Assembly: GCA_012518215.1 (NCBI GenBank)
Contig: JAAYSV010000008.1
Location: forward strand, 1-64,000
From: Bacillota bacterium
Lineage (GTDB): Bacteria; Bacillota; Dethiobacteria; DTU022; PWGO01
Reading direction: 5' to 3'
DNA length: 64,000 nucleotides
Under the pieces are notes generated by a model. That model did not search any database. It was not told the DNA's origin and worked only from the letters and a program-made list of their open reading frames with translations. Of this stretch, positions 8,366 to 17,261 are shown piece by piece. A program made the translations under genes and the position numbers. The stretch's first letter is position 1; each line of letters starts with the position of its first letter.

Positions 8366-10102
8366 TCACATGGGCCTCTCAACCGCATCTACTTGCTTGA
8401 TGGAGACAGGTACATGCCGTTCCTTCTTGAACTGCCTGGTTGCCCATCTGGCCAGAAGTGGCCTTTCTATCTTGGAGTTATGGCGGGGATCAAGGGGCAG
8501 GCGAGATTTGAACAACAGGTAACGTATGCAAGAGGTTACATCGTTTCTGGCAGCCATGGCAAGAAGTTCCTTGCGGAGGGCATCGAGATTGGCTGATCGA
8601 TACTCGGGTTTCAATTCAATACAGATCACGGGTATCTGTCCACCCTTCCCCGGTACGCCCACCAGCCCGCTACGCTTCACCTTGGGATGCGTGTCAAAAA
8701 CCGCCTCGCAGGTCAAGGGGAAAACGGGTCCATCCGCGGTTTTGACCCGATGGCCTACACGGCCACAAACCCACAGGCGGCCTTTTTCATCGATGTAGCC
8801 GGTATCGCCAAGGCGATGCCAGAATCCGCCGTCTTTGTCCTGTACCTTGTTTTTCAAGGTGCTCTCGTCCTCGTTGTAGTAGGAAGGGCTGATATGTTTA
8901 CCCCGAACCAGTATCTCACCGATTTTTCCCACATCCAGCACCTCGGCTTGATCCATGGTTTCTATCACTCCGTCGACGATGGAAACGATACGCAATTCGA
9001 CCCCGGGAAGTGGGCGCCCCACACAGACACCGCTCCCCTGGTCTGTTTTACTCCAGGTTTCCGCCAGGGTTTCCCTGGCACCCATTTCTGTTGAAGGCAT
9101 TGCTTCGGTTGCACCGTAATTGGAAAACACCTCTCCCGCGGGATCCATCATTTCAAGTAGCAATTTTTCCACATGGCCCTTGATGATATCCCCGGCGCCG
9201 ACCACATGTTTCAGTGATGGCGTTTTGATACCGTTTTTTAGTGCATAGCGTCCCATATTTTCAAGAAGGACCGGGGAACCGAACATTGACTTGACACCAC
9301 AATCATTGATCACCTCGACAAGAGCCCGGGGGTCGACATCTGCCGGCCCCTGGCGCACGAAGTTGATCGGGGGAACGACCATGGTACCGCCGGCACTGAT
9401 GGGAATGAACAGAAATGCCGGGAAAACAGCAAAATCCACGGGGATTTCCTTCTCCAGGTCAAAACGCCAGCTGTAGTGAGCACCCCGGAATAGATCACAG
9501 AAGGTTCTCTGCAGGTAAAGCGTCGGTTTGGCCGGCCCCGTGCTGCCGGTAGTATAGAGAATGGCTACGGGGTCGTCGGGACTCACCGCCGGAGGCGCGG
9601 GATTTACCGGGGCTTTCCGACGCAACGATTCGACCGTATGCGCTCCCGGAAAACCTGGCTTGCCGGTAACAACCAGCTTGCGCAGTGAACGTGGTCCCCA
9701 GCCGAAGACAATCCGGCCCAGATGTGCTATGGGGAGGCCGAAAAAGGCCTCTATGCCAACCCTTCCCAGGCGCTCCGCGATGTTAAAATACCCCACACCG
9801 GTATCGATCCATACCGTCATGGCTCCCACACGGGTCAGGGCCACCCCCATCACACAGGCCTCATAGCTTGGAGGGGCCATGAACACGATACGTGTCCTCT
9901 CGGCAATACCCATTTCCCGAAGACCCGGGGCCACAGCTTCAGCATCGGCAGAGAGTTCCCTGTATGTGTAACGTTTGTAACGGCGCTTTCCCCGGGAATC
10001 ACGACCATCCAGATCGATGACGGCAATGCGTTCCGGATCTTTTCGAGCTACATCAAGTACGATTTCAGCAAGATTGAAGATGTCGTCCGGAAATACCTTC
10101 AT
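8366..10102 (-). CDS. OleC-like AMP-dependent acyl ligase
   Basis: A 578-residue member of the ANL adenylating superfamily. The nucleotide-binding motif is ILYTTGSTGPAKP near residue 185, the A5 motif YGATEAMPSTE near 325, and the A7/A8 region WHRLGDTGYIDEKGRLWVCGR near 430. The C-terminus ends in PLDPRHNSKIERP, which resembles the end of OleC beta-lactone synthetases and related fatty acid CoA ligases rather than classical FadD. The start has GGGGAGG seven bases upstream. It overlaps the preceding alpha/beta hydrolase by four bases. OleC and OleB (a hydrolase) belong to the long-chain olefin pathway, but no OleA or OleD is nearby, so an olefin role is only a possibility. Confidence 0.72.
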   Translation of the reverse strand: MKVFPDDIFNLAEIVLDVARKDPERIAVIDLDGRDSRGKRRYKRYTYRELSADAEAVAPGLREMGIAERTRIVFMAPPSYEACVMGVALTRVGAMTVWIDTGVGYFNIAERLGRVGIEAFFGLPIAHLGRIVFGWGPRSLRKLVVTGKPGFPGAHTVESLRRKAPVNPAPPAVSPDDPVAILYTTGSTGPAKPTLYLQRTFCDLFRGAHYSWRFDLEKEIPVDFAVFPAFLFIPISAGGTMVVPPINFVRQGPADVDPRALVEVINDCGVKSMFGSPVLLENMGRYALKNGIKTPSLKHVVGAGDIIKGHVEKLLLEMMDPAGEVFSNYGATEAMPSTEMGARETLAETWSKTDQGSGVCVGRPLPGVELRIVSIVDGVIETMDQAEVLDVGKIGEILVRGKHISPSYYNEDESTLKNKVQDKDGGFWHRLGDTGYIDEKGRLWVCGRVGHRVKTADGPVFPLTCEAVFDTHPKVKRSGLVGVPGKGGQIPVICIELKPEYRSANLDALRKELLAMAARNDVTSCIRYLLFKSRLPLDPRHNSKIERPLLARWATRQFKKERHVPVSIKQVDAVERPM

Positions 10103-10983
10103 GACAATACCTCCCCATCGTTTGATGTTCTTTGTGTACCGGGATCAGCACAGCTGACCAAAAAATCCTTGATTATACCGGCAACCTGCTCGGGCTTTTC
10201 CAACATGGGCAGATGCCCGCATCCTTTGAGCCATTCTTCCCGTTGCGGTAGAAGTGTTTTATTCAATTTCCGACCGGCTCTTGGTGACAGCACTTTGTTC
10301 TGCAACCCCCAGACCGTACATACTGGTGGAAAATCGCGGCCTGGCTCAAGATGATCGAGGAACGAGAAGTTCATCAAATCATCAAAAACCCCTATGAGTG
10401 AATCCATCTGGCCATCGCTGGTAAAGCAAGCGCATAGCTCCGGTGTTTTATGTATTTTCCGGGATTTCCCGCAGGTTCCTGTCTGAAAATTAACGACCTG
10501 TGCCGCCAGCCAGTTATTCAACCTGACTTTTCTTAGAATGCTGTAAATCATCCTGGCAAACGAAGGCACTATTTTCCGCATGCGCAGCAATGGCCCCATA
10601 TAGCCGGCCAGGAACGTGGCCTCGGTAAGGGGGTTTATCAATACGATACCCCGCACTTTTTCCGGGTAACGCAAGGCAAATCCAAGAGACATGGAGCTGC
10701 CCATGCAGTTTCCAACGAGATTGACCGGTGCCAGTTCATGCTCATCGATGAATGCGGCAAGAAAATCGATATAATTATTCAGGGTATAGCCTGTACCCGG
10801 TTTGGCTGATGCCCCATACCCCAGCAAATCGAATGCAAACATTTCATAGTCCCCGGAGAGCCAGGGCATGACCTCGCTCCATATGAAATGAGAAGAACCA
10901 CCATTGTGAAGCAAGATCAGTGGCTCCCCCCCGCCCATATGCTCATAACTGATCGGCCATCCATTGTAATAAAAGGTATCCAA
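10099..10983 (-). CDS. Alpha/beta hydrolase with Cys at the nucleophile elbow
   Basis: A 294-residue single-domain alpha/beta hydrolase read from a TTG with AGGTG eight bases upstream. LILLHNGGSS forms the oxyanion region near 22-31. The nucleophile elbow is VGNCMGSS (residues 90-97), with Cys93 in place of Ser. The late acidic position is WGLQNKV with Asn229 where Asp is usual, and the catalytic His lies in GCGHLPM (257). Dienelactone hydrolases use Cys and OleB-type proteins use Asp, so this triad is atypical; it could be a lactone hydrolase, thioesterase or inactive. Its end overlaps the OleC-like ligase start by four bases, indicating joint function on an acyl or lactone substrate. Confidence 0.75.
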   Translation of the reverse strand: MDTFYYNGWPISYEHMGGGEPLILLHNGGSSHFIWSEVMPWLSGDYEMFAFDLLGYGASAKPGTGYTLNNYIDFLAAFIDEHELAPVNLVGNCMGSSMSLGFALRYPEKVRGIVLINPLTEATFLAGYMGPLLRMRKIVPSFARMIYSILRKVRLNNWLAAQVVNFQTGTCGKSRKIHKTPELCACFTSDGQMDSLIGVFDDLMNFSFLDHLEPGRDFPPVCTVWGLQNKVLSPRAGRKLNKTLLPQREEWLKGCGHLPMLEKPEQVAGIIKDFLVSCADPGTQRTSNDGEVLS

Positions 10984-11244
10984 TAGCTATACACCTGCCT
11001 CCGTGCCCCTGTTCCCAATATTAGTACTATTCTATAAATTTTGATATTATCCTTTATATTTTTCATTTTTTTCCTTTGGGCAGATCGGGGAATAAACAGT
11101 TTTTTTGAAATCGGCACGATCGGTTTCCGAAACGAAACAGTTTTGAGGCGAAATTTCAGCACCGGCAAGCAGTATGGCATCCGGTATCACACGGAAAGAT
11201 ACCCGGGTAGCGGGAACAGTCATGATATCACTTTTTTTAATTTG
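10984..11244. other. Intergenic, AT-rich, no gene seen
   Basis: The stretch between the hydrolase start and the hairpin after glutamate dehydrogenase is AT-rich around 11020-11100 and probably carries the minus-strand promoter of the hydrolase-ligase pair. I could not fix its hexamers. Short frames here have no recognisable product. Confidence 0.4.
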
Positions 11245-11288
11245 AAAATCGCCGCAAGCGGCCACCGGCAACCGCGTACGGCGATTTT
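11245..11288. terminator. Hairpin terminator after glutamate dehydrogenase
   Basis: A 10-bp stem AAAATCGCCG (11245-11254) with CGGCGATTTT (11279-11288) closes a GC-rich inner region. It has T-rich flanks on both sides, so it can work in either direction. It lies just beyond the minus-strand stop at 11323. Confidence 0.65.
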
Positions 11289-11322
11289 TTCAACTGCATT
11301 GTTATTTCAAGAATTGCCGAAC

Positions 11323-12588
11323 CTATACAATCCCCCTTATCTTCATCGCTTCATAGATGCGTTTGATGGCGATCATGTACGCGGCTTCTTTCATCGTCGT
11401 TTTGCAACCTTCCCCCAACTTGTAAACATTCTCGAAAGCTTTGGCCATGATGCATTCCAACTTTGTATTGACCTCTTCTTCATCCCAGTAGAAATTGCTC
11501 AGGTTCTGTACCCATTCAAAATAAGAAACGATTACACCCCCGGAATTGGCCAGAATATCGGGTATCACGGTTATATTTCTTCCGGATAATATTTCATCGG
11601 CTTCGGGGACAGTCGGCCCGTTGGCGGCCTCGACAATTACCCTGGCATTGGTAATTTCAGCGACCTTCTCGTTGATGCTACCTTGCATGGCAGCGGGTAT
11701 CAATATATCGATGTCTTTCAAAGCCCAGAATTGCTCCATGCTGATCATTTCTGCATCGGGAAAATTGGCAATGGTACCCTCGCGTTCCCTGTATAGATAC
11801 AGTTCGGAAATGTCGATACCGTTGCTGTTGTGTAAAGCGAAAGTGCCGATTTCTTTATCCCATTCGGCAACAGCGGTTACGGAAACACCACATTCATGAC
11901 AGTTCAGGGCCGCATGGCTTCCGACATTTCCAAATCCCTGAACGGCAACCCTCGCTTTTTGAATATCCTTTCCAAGGATTTCGCATACTTTTCTGGTGAT
12001 TATGGATACTCCAAAGCCTGTCGCCTGGTTTCTGCCGAGGGAACCTCCCATATAGACCGGTTTGCCGGTAACAATACCGGGGACATTGTAACCCTTGATC
12101 TTGCTGAATTCGTCCATGATCCAGGCCATGACCTGGGGATTGGTGGCCACATCCGGAGCCGGGATGTCCCTATGAGGCCCGATGAAATCACCGATTTTCC
12201 TCACGTAACTGCGGGTGAGCCTCTCCAGTTCCCCGGAAGACAATTCAGTCGGATCACAGCTTATTCCACCTTTTCCCCCGCCGTAAGGAATACAGGCCAC
12301 GGCACATTTGAAGGTCATCCAGGTGGCCAACGCCTTGATCTCGTCCAAAGAGACATCGGGGTGGTACCTGATACCGCCTTTTGCCGGCCCCATGACCGTA
12401 TTATGCTGTGCGCGGTAGCCGATAAATGTTCTGGTCTTTCCGTCGTCCATTCGTACGGGGACAGAAACGGTCAAAATCCTTTCCGGCTCTTTGAGCAATT
12501 CGTACACCGATTCCCCCAACCCGAGTTTATCGCAGATTTCCTTGATTTTATTTTGTACTGACAAAAAAGGGTTTTCATCACACTGCAT
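11323..12588 (-). CDS. gdhA: Glutamate (Glu/Leu/Phe/Val) dehydrogenase
   Basis: A 421-residue hexameric-type NAD(P)-dependent dehydrogenase that interconverts glutamate and 2-oxoglutarate plus ammonia. ATG at 12588 is used because GGAGGAG lies seven bases upstream; a frame start 19 codons earlier has no binding site. Substrate-side motifs are GPAKGGIRYHPDVS, the catalytic lysine segment PYGGGKGGI, and DIPAPDVATNPQVM. The dinucleotide fold has VAVQGFGNVGSHAA, and ANSGGVIVSYFEW follows. It stands alone between a repeat-containing gap and a terminator. In an anaerobe the likely role is glutamate catabolism or nitrogen assimilation. Specificity for glutamate rather than branched or aromatic amino acids is inferred from the overall motif match. 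Confidence 0.88.
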   Translation of the reverse strand: MQCDENPFLSVQNKIKEICDKLGLGESVYELLKEPERILTVSVPVRMDDGKTRTFIGYRAQHNTVMGPAKGGIRYHPDVSLDEIKALATWMTFKCAVACIPYGGGKGGISCDPTELSSGELERLTRSYVRKIGDFIGPHRDIPAPDVATNPQVMAWIMDEFSKIKGYNVPGIVTGKPVYMGGSLGRNQATGFGVSIITRKVCEILGKDIQKARVAVQGFGNVGSHAALNCHECGVSVTAVAEWDKEIGTFALHNSNGIDISELYLYREREGTIANFPDAEMISMEQFWALKDIDILIPAAMQGSINEKVAEITNARVIVEAANGPTVPEADEILSGRNITVIPDILANSGGVIVSYFEWVQNLSNFYWDEEEVNTKLECIMAKAFENVYKLGEGCKTTMKEAAYMIAIKRIYEAMKIRGIV

Positions 12589-12861
12589 TCCGCCACTCCT
12601 CCAATCCTTTTCCGGAACATCAAATTTATTGAATTTATTATACATTAGATAATTATATCATGAAATAAGTATATGCAATGTTTTTTTATCAAGTAAAGTA
12701 AAGATTTTAACCGATGCGCGCCCATGAAAATTCCCCCCACGGCCTGAAAGCATGGAAATGAATCGCTTGTTTATCGCGATGCGAAAAAGATGTGCAACGT
12801 GTCATTCTCCATGCCGGGAGAAAAAGCAGTACCTGTCATCCAGTGGGGGTGGTTTTATTGT

Positions 12862-12993
12862 ACCTGTCATTTTTCTCTGCAGCTTCATGTTGGCGTTCTT
12901 GTTAAACACCGCTTGCCCGGAATGACAGGGGGGGAGGGAGCCGTCTATACTATACTGTCATTCTGAGGGAGCGGCGTTTTATACCGCGACCGA
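12862..12993 (+). repeat. Partial 284-bp dispersed repeat
   Basis: About 130 bp match the central part of the unit at 5830-5960, starting TTTTTCTCTGCAGCTTCATG and running through AATGACAGGGGGG, TCTATACTATACTGTCATTC and GACCGAAGAAT. The rest of the 12589-13168 gap contains no gene that I can support. Confidence 0.85.
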
Positions 12994-13168
12994 AGAATAC
13001 GCGTCTTGCAGGAAAAAACACCTCTGCTCCCGAATTGTATCAACTGAAAGGCAAATTACAGGATAGCTTCGAAGTTAAAGGGTAATTAACCTGAACAAAA
13101 TTTACTGCACAATATTTTACCTCGATACAGCGTGAACCCTGGCCCGAAATGGAGGCATCTGCATACCT

Positions 13169-13915
13169 ATGAAGATGAAAAACTCGGAGCGTTTTCTCAT
13201 TGCCTACACGAAGATTGAAAACGAAATAAAAAAGATGCTCGATCTGAAAGAACACCGACGTTTTTATGATCTGGTTCATATGGCAAGCAAGATTGACCCG
13301 GTCATCAGACGCTACAAATTCGATCTGAGGGAATACAGCGATCTGCGCAACGTTCTTGTACATGATCGCGCCGATGGGCGGGTTCTGGCCGAGCCCACAG
13401 ATGAGGTCGTGGCTGCCCTGGAGGAAATCGCTTCCATGTTGCTGGATCCACCGCGAGTTATGCCCCTTTTCAAAAGAAAGGTGCTGGCCCTCGATATATT
13501 TCATTCCGCCTCACGTACCATCAGGGAAATGAGCAGGACCACTTATTCCCAGGTAGCCGTAATCGAAAACCATGTTGTGGTTACGATGCTTACTTCCCAT
13601 ATGATCATCAGCTGGTTGGGAAAAAATTTGGCGGACAGAACGCTCGACCTGGACAATGCCTCCATCCATGATATTCTTGCTTTCACCGGGATGGAGGATA
13701 ACTTCGTCGTCATCCCGGAAAATGCATCTCTTTTTGAAGCGCTTGATCATTTCTACCACTATCAGGTGGAGAAAAAAAAGCTTGAGGCCGCCTTGATAAC
13801 CAAAAACGGCCTGGCCGGTGAAACGCTTCTGGGCATCATCACCAACCGCAATCTTCCCCTGCTGCAAAGGAAACTGGAGCAGGCCCGCCGGGGAACCGTT
13901 GACAACGGGAAATGA
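13169..13915 (+). CDS. HEPN-like domain protein with CBS pair
   Basis: A 248-residue soluble protein. Residues 1-95 are helical and contain RNVLVHDR near 62, an Rx4H pattern typical of HEPN domains, followed by LAEPTDEVVAALEEIASMLLDPP. Residues about 100-240 look like two CBS motifs: YSQVAVIENHVVVTMLTSHMIISWL and, at the end, AALITKNGLAGETLLGIITNRNLPLL, the usual adenosyl-ligand-sensing pair. HEPN domains often act as ribonucleases and CBS pairs as energy or adenylate sensors, so a nucleotide-gated RNase is conceivable but not shown. It stands alone; GGAGG lies 12 bases before the ATG, and an ATG two codons later is an alternative. Confidence 0.7.
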   Translation: MKMKNSERFLIAYTKIENEIKKMLDLKEHRRFYDLVHMASKIDPVIRRYKFDLREYSDLRNVLVHDRADGRVLAEPTDEVVAALEEIASMLLDPPRVMPLFKRKVLALDIFHSASRTIREMSRTTYSQVAVIENHVVVTMLTSHMIISWLGKNLADRTLDLDNASIHDILAFTGMEDNFVVIPENASLFEALDHFYHYQVEKKKLEAALITKNGLAGETLLGIITNRNLPLLQRKLEQARRGTVDNGK

Positions 13916-14003
13916 CCCCGCACCCGGGAATTCCGGTGTAATCAAGAAAAACGGTAATTGTACATGTTCTTCTGATTGCATGACTGCAAAACAAGTTCAA
14001 AAT

Positions 14004-14037
14004 AAAAAATGGGAAGGACCGCTATCAGCCCTTCCCA
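14004..14037 (-). terminator. Intrinsic terminator after ABC binding-protein gene
   Basis: On the minus strand GGGAAGG and CCTTCCC form the stem (14011-14017 with 14030-14036), followed by ATTTTTTATTTT. It ends the permease-ATPase-binding protein unit. Confidence 0.85.
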
Positions 14038-14056
14038 TCACAACAAACAGGCAGCA

Positions 14057-15178
14057 CTAATTCAGTGATATTTGTTTGAACCCGACAAAGACCTCGTCCT
14101 TCTCGAGCATCTCCTGATACATTTCCTTGCCAAGCATTGCCTTGTAGATCTCATCTGCTTTTTTGACGGGGTCGATGTCCTCGAACTTGTCGGGATAGAT
14201 CACCTTTCCGGCATAATAGGCATCGGCTACAGCCGTGTCAATATTGGTCCAGTACCAGTTGTAGGTAACCAGGCTGTAAATCCTTCCACTCTTGACGGCG
14301 GAAAGCGACTCGTAATAATCCGGATTCTTCTGGTAGTCGTCTCTTACCAATTGCAGGCCGCCAGCATCGATGAACAGTATTTCCGGGTCCCAGACCACCA
14401 ACTGTTCCCGATCAATGCTGACAGATCCTTCCTTGCCAACTTCATCAACAACGTTACGAGCATTGACCGCTCTCAGAGGGGGATATTGGACATAGCTGCT
14501 TTCTATCCCATGGGCACCCTTCATGCTCAGCCCCCCCACATAAACCGTGGGTTTCTCGTTATCGGGAATATCCTTGGTGCGATCATCCAGATCCTTGTAA
14601 CACCCCTTCAGAAAATCAACAACTTCCTGTGCCTTCTTCTCCTCGCCGGTCACCTTGCCGATCAATTGCAGGGAATCCATTATCTCCTGGCTGAAGGTGG
14701 AATCCGTCCCGTAATCCAGTGCCAGCACGGGTACTCCGGTCTGGTTCTGAAGATCATCAGCCTTGGCCTTGTCCAGAAAAAAACAGGAGAAGATTACATC
14801 CGGCTGAATGCTTACAAGCTTCTCTGCGTCGGGAATAGAGTCAGGCCCACCCGGCCCGATGGTGGGAAGATCCTTCAGGGAAGGATTGGCCATGAAATAT
14901 CCCCTTCCCGTGAGACTGTTCTTTTCCAGTTCTTCAATCCCCACAATTTTTTCCGCTCCATTGACATAACATACCAACCTGAGCGCCCCCGGTCCAATAG
15001 CAACCACTTTCTTTGCCGGGGCAACAATTTCCACTTCCCTTCCGGCCAGATCCACTACTGTAATTGTGTCCCCACCCGTAACTTCTTCCTCCTCGGGATT
15101 ACATCCAACCATCAAGCCGGATATCAACAATACCAGGGACATTGCCAGTACCAAAACCAAAAATTTACTACGCACCAT
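14057..15178 (-). CDS. Iron-complex/B12-type ABC transporter binding lipoprotein
   Basis: A 373-residue class III substrate-binding protein of the FepB/BtuF/TroA-like fold (PF01497 type). ATG at 15178 is supported by GGAGGG just upstream; the frame continues 67 codons further but without signal features. A hydrophobic signal and lipobox MVGC precede NPEEEE. Landmarks are TITVVDLAGREVEIVAPAKKVVAIGPGALRLV, VSIQPDVIFSC, and ESLSAVKSGRIYSL towards the end. It is last in the permease-ATPase-SBP unit, 130 bp after the ATPase. Ligands for this class include ferric siderophores, cobalamin and metal chelates. The neighbouring fmdE and trmO-like genes hint at molybdenum or tungsten-related compounds, but this is contextual. 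Confidence 0.85.
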   Translation of the reverse strand: MVRSKFLVLVLAMSLVLLISGLMVGCNPEEEEVTGGDTITVVDLAGREVEIVAPAKKVVAIGPGALRLVCYVNGAEKIVGIEELEKNSLTGRGYFMANPSLKDLPTIGPGGPDSIPDAEKLVSIQPDVIFSCFFLDKAKADDLQNQTGVPVLALDYGTDSTFSQEIMDSLQLIGKVTGEEKKAQEVVDFLKGCYKDLDDRTKDIPDNEKPTVYVGGLSMKGAHGIESSYVQYPPLRAVNARNVVDEVGKEGSVSIDREQLVVWDPEILFIDAGGLQLVRDDYQKNPDYYESLSAVKSGRIYSLVTYNWYWTNIDTAVADAYYAGKVIYPDKFEDIDPVKKADEIYKAMLGKEMYQEMLEKDEVFVGFKQISLN

Positions 15179-15308
15179 TTTCCCTCCATCTTTTTGATAT
15201 TGTTTGGTCTTGAACCATTCTCTGAACCTTTTGTTTATCAACCACCTCCAGCATTGCTTTTTCCTGCAATCAGTTTGCCAGAATTTTTGCTGTCTTCCCC
15301 GTCCCGTC

Positions 15309-16061
15309 CTACAATGGAACAACCACGGGGATGGAGTGATACTCTTCCACCGCAACAGGAACAGCATAGACCTCTTCAATATTTTCCGGAGTGATTATCT
15401 CGAACCCGCCAGCGGCAAAGATGGTCCCTTTTTTCAAGAAGATGAATTTGTTCGCAAAACGGATCGCCAGGTTCAGGTCATGCATGGTAACGAGAGCCAC
15501 GATTTGCTGTTCTTTGACTACCGTTCTGATTATCCTGAGCACGTCCAGCTGGTTCTTCAAATCAAGGTTGCTGGTCGGTTCATCCAGCAGCATCACTCTG
15601 GGTTCCTGGGCCAACGCTCGCGCGATCACCACTTTCTGCAGCTCCCCCCCGCTCAATTCATCGATATAGCGAAGGGAAAAAGGCTCCAGACCCATCATCT
15701 TTATGATCCTGTTCACTATTTCAAGGTCCTGCGAGGTAACATCCCAGGTGATATGTGGTTTTCTACCAAGGATAACCGCATCAAAAACAGTGAATCGGCC
15801 ACCCTCATGCCGCTGGGGCACATAGCCTATCCTTTTAGCCACTTCCCGCCGGGTCAGCTTGAACACATCATCTCTTTCGATGGTAACCATACCCCGCTGC
15901 GGAACCAGAATTTTATTGATGCACTTGATCAGGGTAGATTTCCCGACACCATTTGTACCCATTATGGCCAGGCAATCCCCTCTTTTAACCTCGAATTTGA
16001 TATTTTTTAGAACCTGGTTACTCGGATAACGGAATTCAATATTGTCAACTGTTAGCATCAT
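15309..16061 (-). CDS. Iron-complex/B12-type ABC transporter ATPase
   Basis: A 250-residue FepC/BtuD-type ATPase. Walker A is MGTNGVGKSTLI, the Q-loop region YVPQRHEGGRFTVFDAVILGRKP, the signature ELSGGELQKVVIARALAQ and Walker B VMLLDEPTSNLDL, followed by VTMHDLNLAIRFANKF. Start ATG at 16061 overlaps the permease stop (ATGA), so the two are coupled. A longer upstream frame over the permease gene is not needed. Residues after about 230 are short compared with typical FepC. The operon order permease-ATPase-binding protein is normal for this importer class. Confidence 0.9.
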   Translation of the reverse strand: MMLTVDNIEFRYPSNQVLKNIKFEVKRGDCLAIMGTNGVGKSTLIKCINKILVPQRGMVTIERDDVFKLTRREVAKRIGYVPQRHEGGRFTVFDAVILGRKPHITWDVTSQDLEIVNRIIKMMGLEPFSLRYIDELSGGELQKVVIARALAQEPRVMLLDEPTSNLDLKNQLDVLRIIRTVVKEQQIVALVTMHDLNLAIRFANKFIFLKKGTIFAAGGFEIITPENIEEVYAVPVAVEEYHSIPVVVPL

Positions 16062-17233
16062 TTTCTTTTCATCCCCTTTGCAAGAAGATAGAGAAACAGG
16101 GGTGCCCCCATGAACGAGGTGATGGCTCCGACAGGAAGTACAATCGGTTTGATTATCGTTCGCGCAAAGGTATCTGAAACCAGAAGCAGCAGACACCCCA
16201 TCAGCATGGCCCCCGGAATCAAATAACGGTGGTCGCCGCCGACGATTCTTCTCATCATGTGCGGTGCAACCAGACCAATAAATCCGATGATACCCATGAA
16301 AGCAACGGCTACCGAGGTAATCAACGAGGACAACAACATCCCTGCCAATCGGAGCCTATCTACAGCTACACCAAGTCCCTTGGCCGTCTCCTCCCCACCG
16401 TCCAGAGCGTTGTAATCCCAGCGGTGCAACATGAAGTAAATAAAAACGACGATCGAGACCAAAAATAAAATTTTTACTTCCCGCCATGATGCCCTGCCCA
16501 GATCACCGAAAGTCCAGAACACTATAGCCGCAACTTTGACATCGGTGGCAAAATACTGTATCAATGTGGTCGCCGCCGCAAAAAGTGAGCCCAGTGCCAC
16601 ACCGGCCAGAACCATGGCCTCCGGGCTTATCCCCACAAATCTGGTTAGCAACAGGATGACCAGCGTTGCCCCCATGGAACTGACGAAAGCAGCGATGGTA
16701 ACCATGTAAGGATTGTTGATAACCACCGCATCGCTGGCCGAACTCTGTATGCTCCCCGCCCCCAGAACGACAATGGCCAACGCCGCCCCGAAAGCCGCTC
16801 CCTGGGAAATCCCCAATGTATACGGTGAAGCCAGGGGGTTCCTGAGGATATTCTGCATCACACAACCGGAAACCGCCAACCCGGCCCCGGCGATGATCGC
16901 CGCCAGAATACGGGGTAGACGGATGTTCCAGATAACGATCTGCGATGTGCCGCTACCCTTGCCCAGCAAGCTCCTGACCACCTCGCCCACGGTAAGATCG
17001 GCGGATCCGGCATTTATGGCGTATATGGCCATAACGATGGTCAGCAAGACCAGGGCAATGATAATTGCCATTTTCCGCCCCGTATATTCCACATATTGAC
17101 TCGGCAGATTATCTTCCTGAACATTCCTCTGAATCGTCGATATTTCTCTCGGTCCCTTCTTCGGGTAATTTACTTGATCCTGATTCAATATCTGACCGTT
17201 GTTTTTGTTGCAAATATTTCCCCGTTTATTCAT
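16058..17233 (-). CDS. FecCD/BtuC-family ABC transporter permease
   Basis: A 391-residue inner membrane permease with about ten hydrophobic segments. Family landmarks are RLPRILAAIIAGAGLAVSG, MQNILRNPLASPYTLGISQGAAFGA, and near the C-terminus GIIGFIGLVAPHMMRRIVG and LPVGAITSFMGAPLFLYLLAK. The start is uncertain: ATG at 17233 is used because it avoids overlap with trmO and follows its stop by 28 bp, but it gives a hydrophilic 50-residue N-terminal tail without an evident Shine-Dalgarno, so a later start near the first membrane helix is possible. It is the first gene of the importer unit. Confidence 0.85.
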   Translation of the reverse strand: MNKRGNICNKNNGQILNQDQVNYPKKGPREISTIQRNVQEDNLPSQYVEYTGRKMAIIIALVLLTIVMAIYAINAGSADLTVGEVVRSLLGKGSGTSQIVIWNIRLPRILAAIIAGAGLAVSGCVMQNILRNPLASPYTLGISQGAAFGAALAIVVLGAGSIQSSASDAVVINNPYMVTIAAFVSSMGATLVILLLTRFVGISPEAMVLAGVALGSLFAAATTLIQYFATDVKVAAIVFWTFGDLGRASWREVKILFLVSIVVFIYFMLHRWDYNALDGGEETAKGLGVAVDRLRLAGMLLSSLITSVAVAFMGIIGFIGLVAPHMMRRIVGGDHRYLIPGAMLMGCLLLLVSDTFARTIIKPIVLPVGAITSFMGAPLFLYLLAKGMKRK

Positions 17234-17261
17234 ATCTACAATTGGACGATCCAACCATAGC

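Noticed and set aside
8366-10983. Complete olefin (OleABCD) pathway
   Set aside because: Only an OleC-like ligase and a hydrolase are present; the NAD-epimerase at 51 kb is distant and lacks OleD features.
13040-13504. Minus-strand frame at the HEPN/CBS gene
   Set aside because: Antisense to a frame with domain-like sequence; no homology or ribosome binding site.
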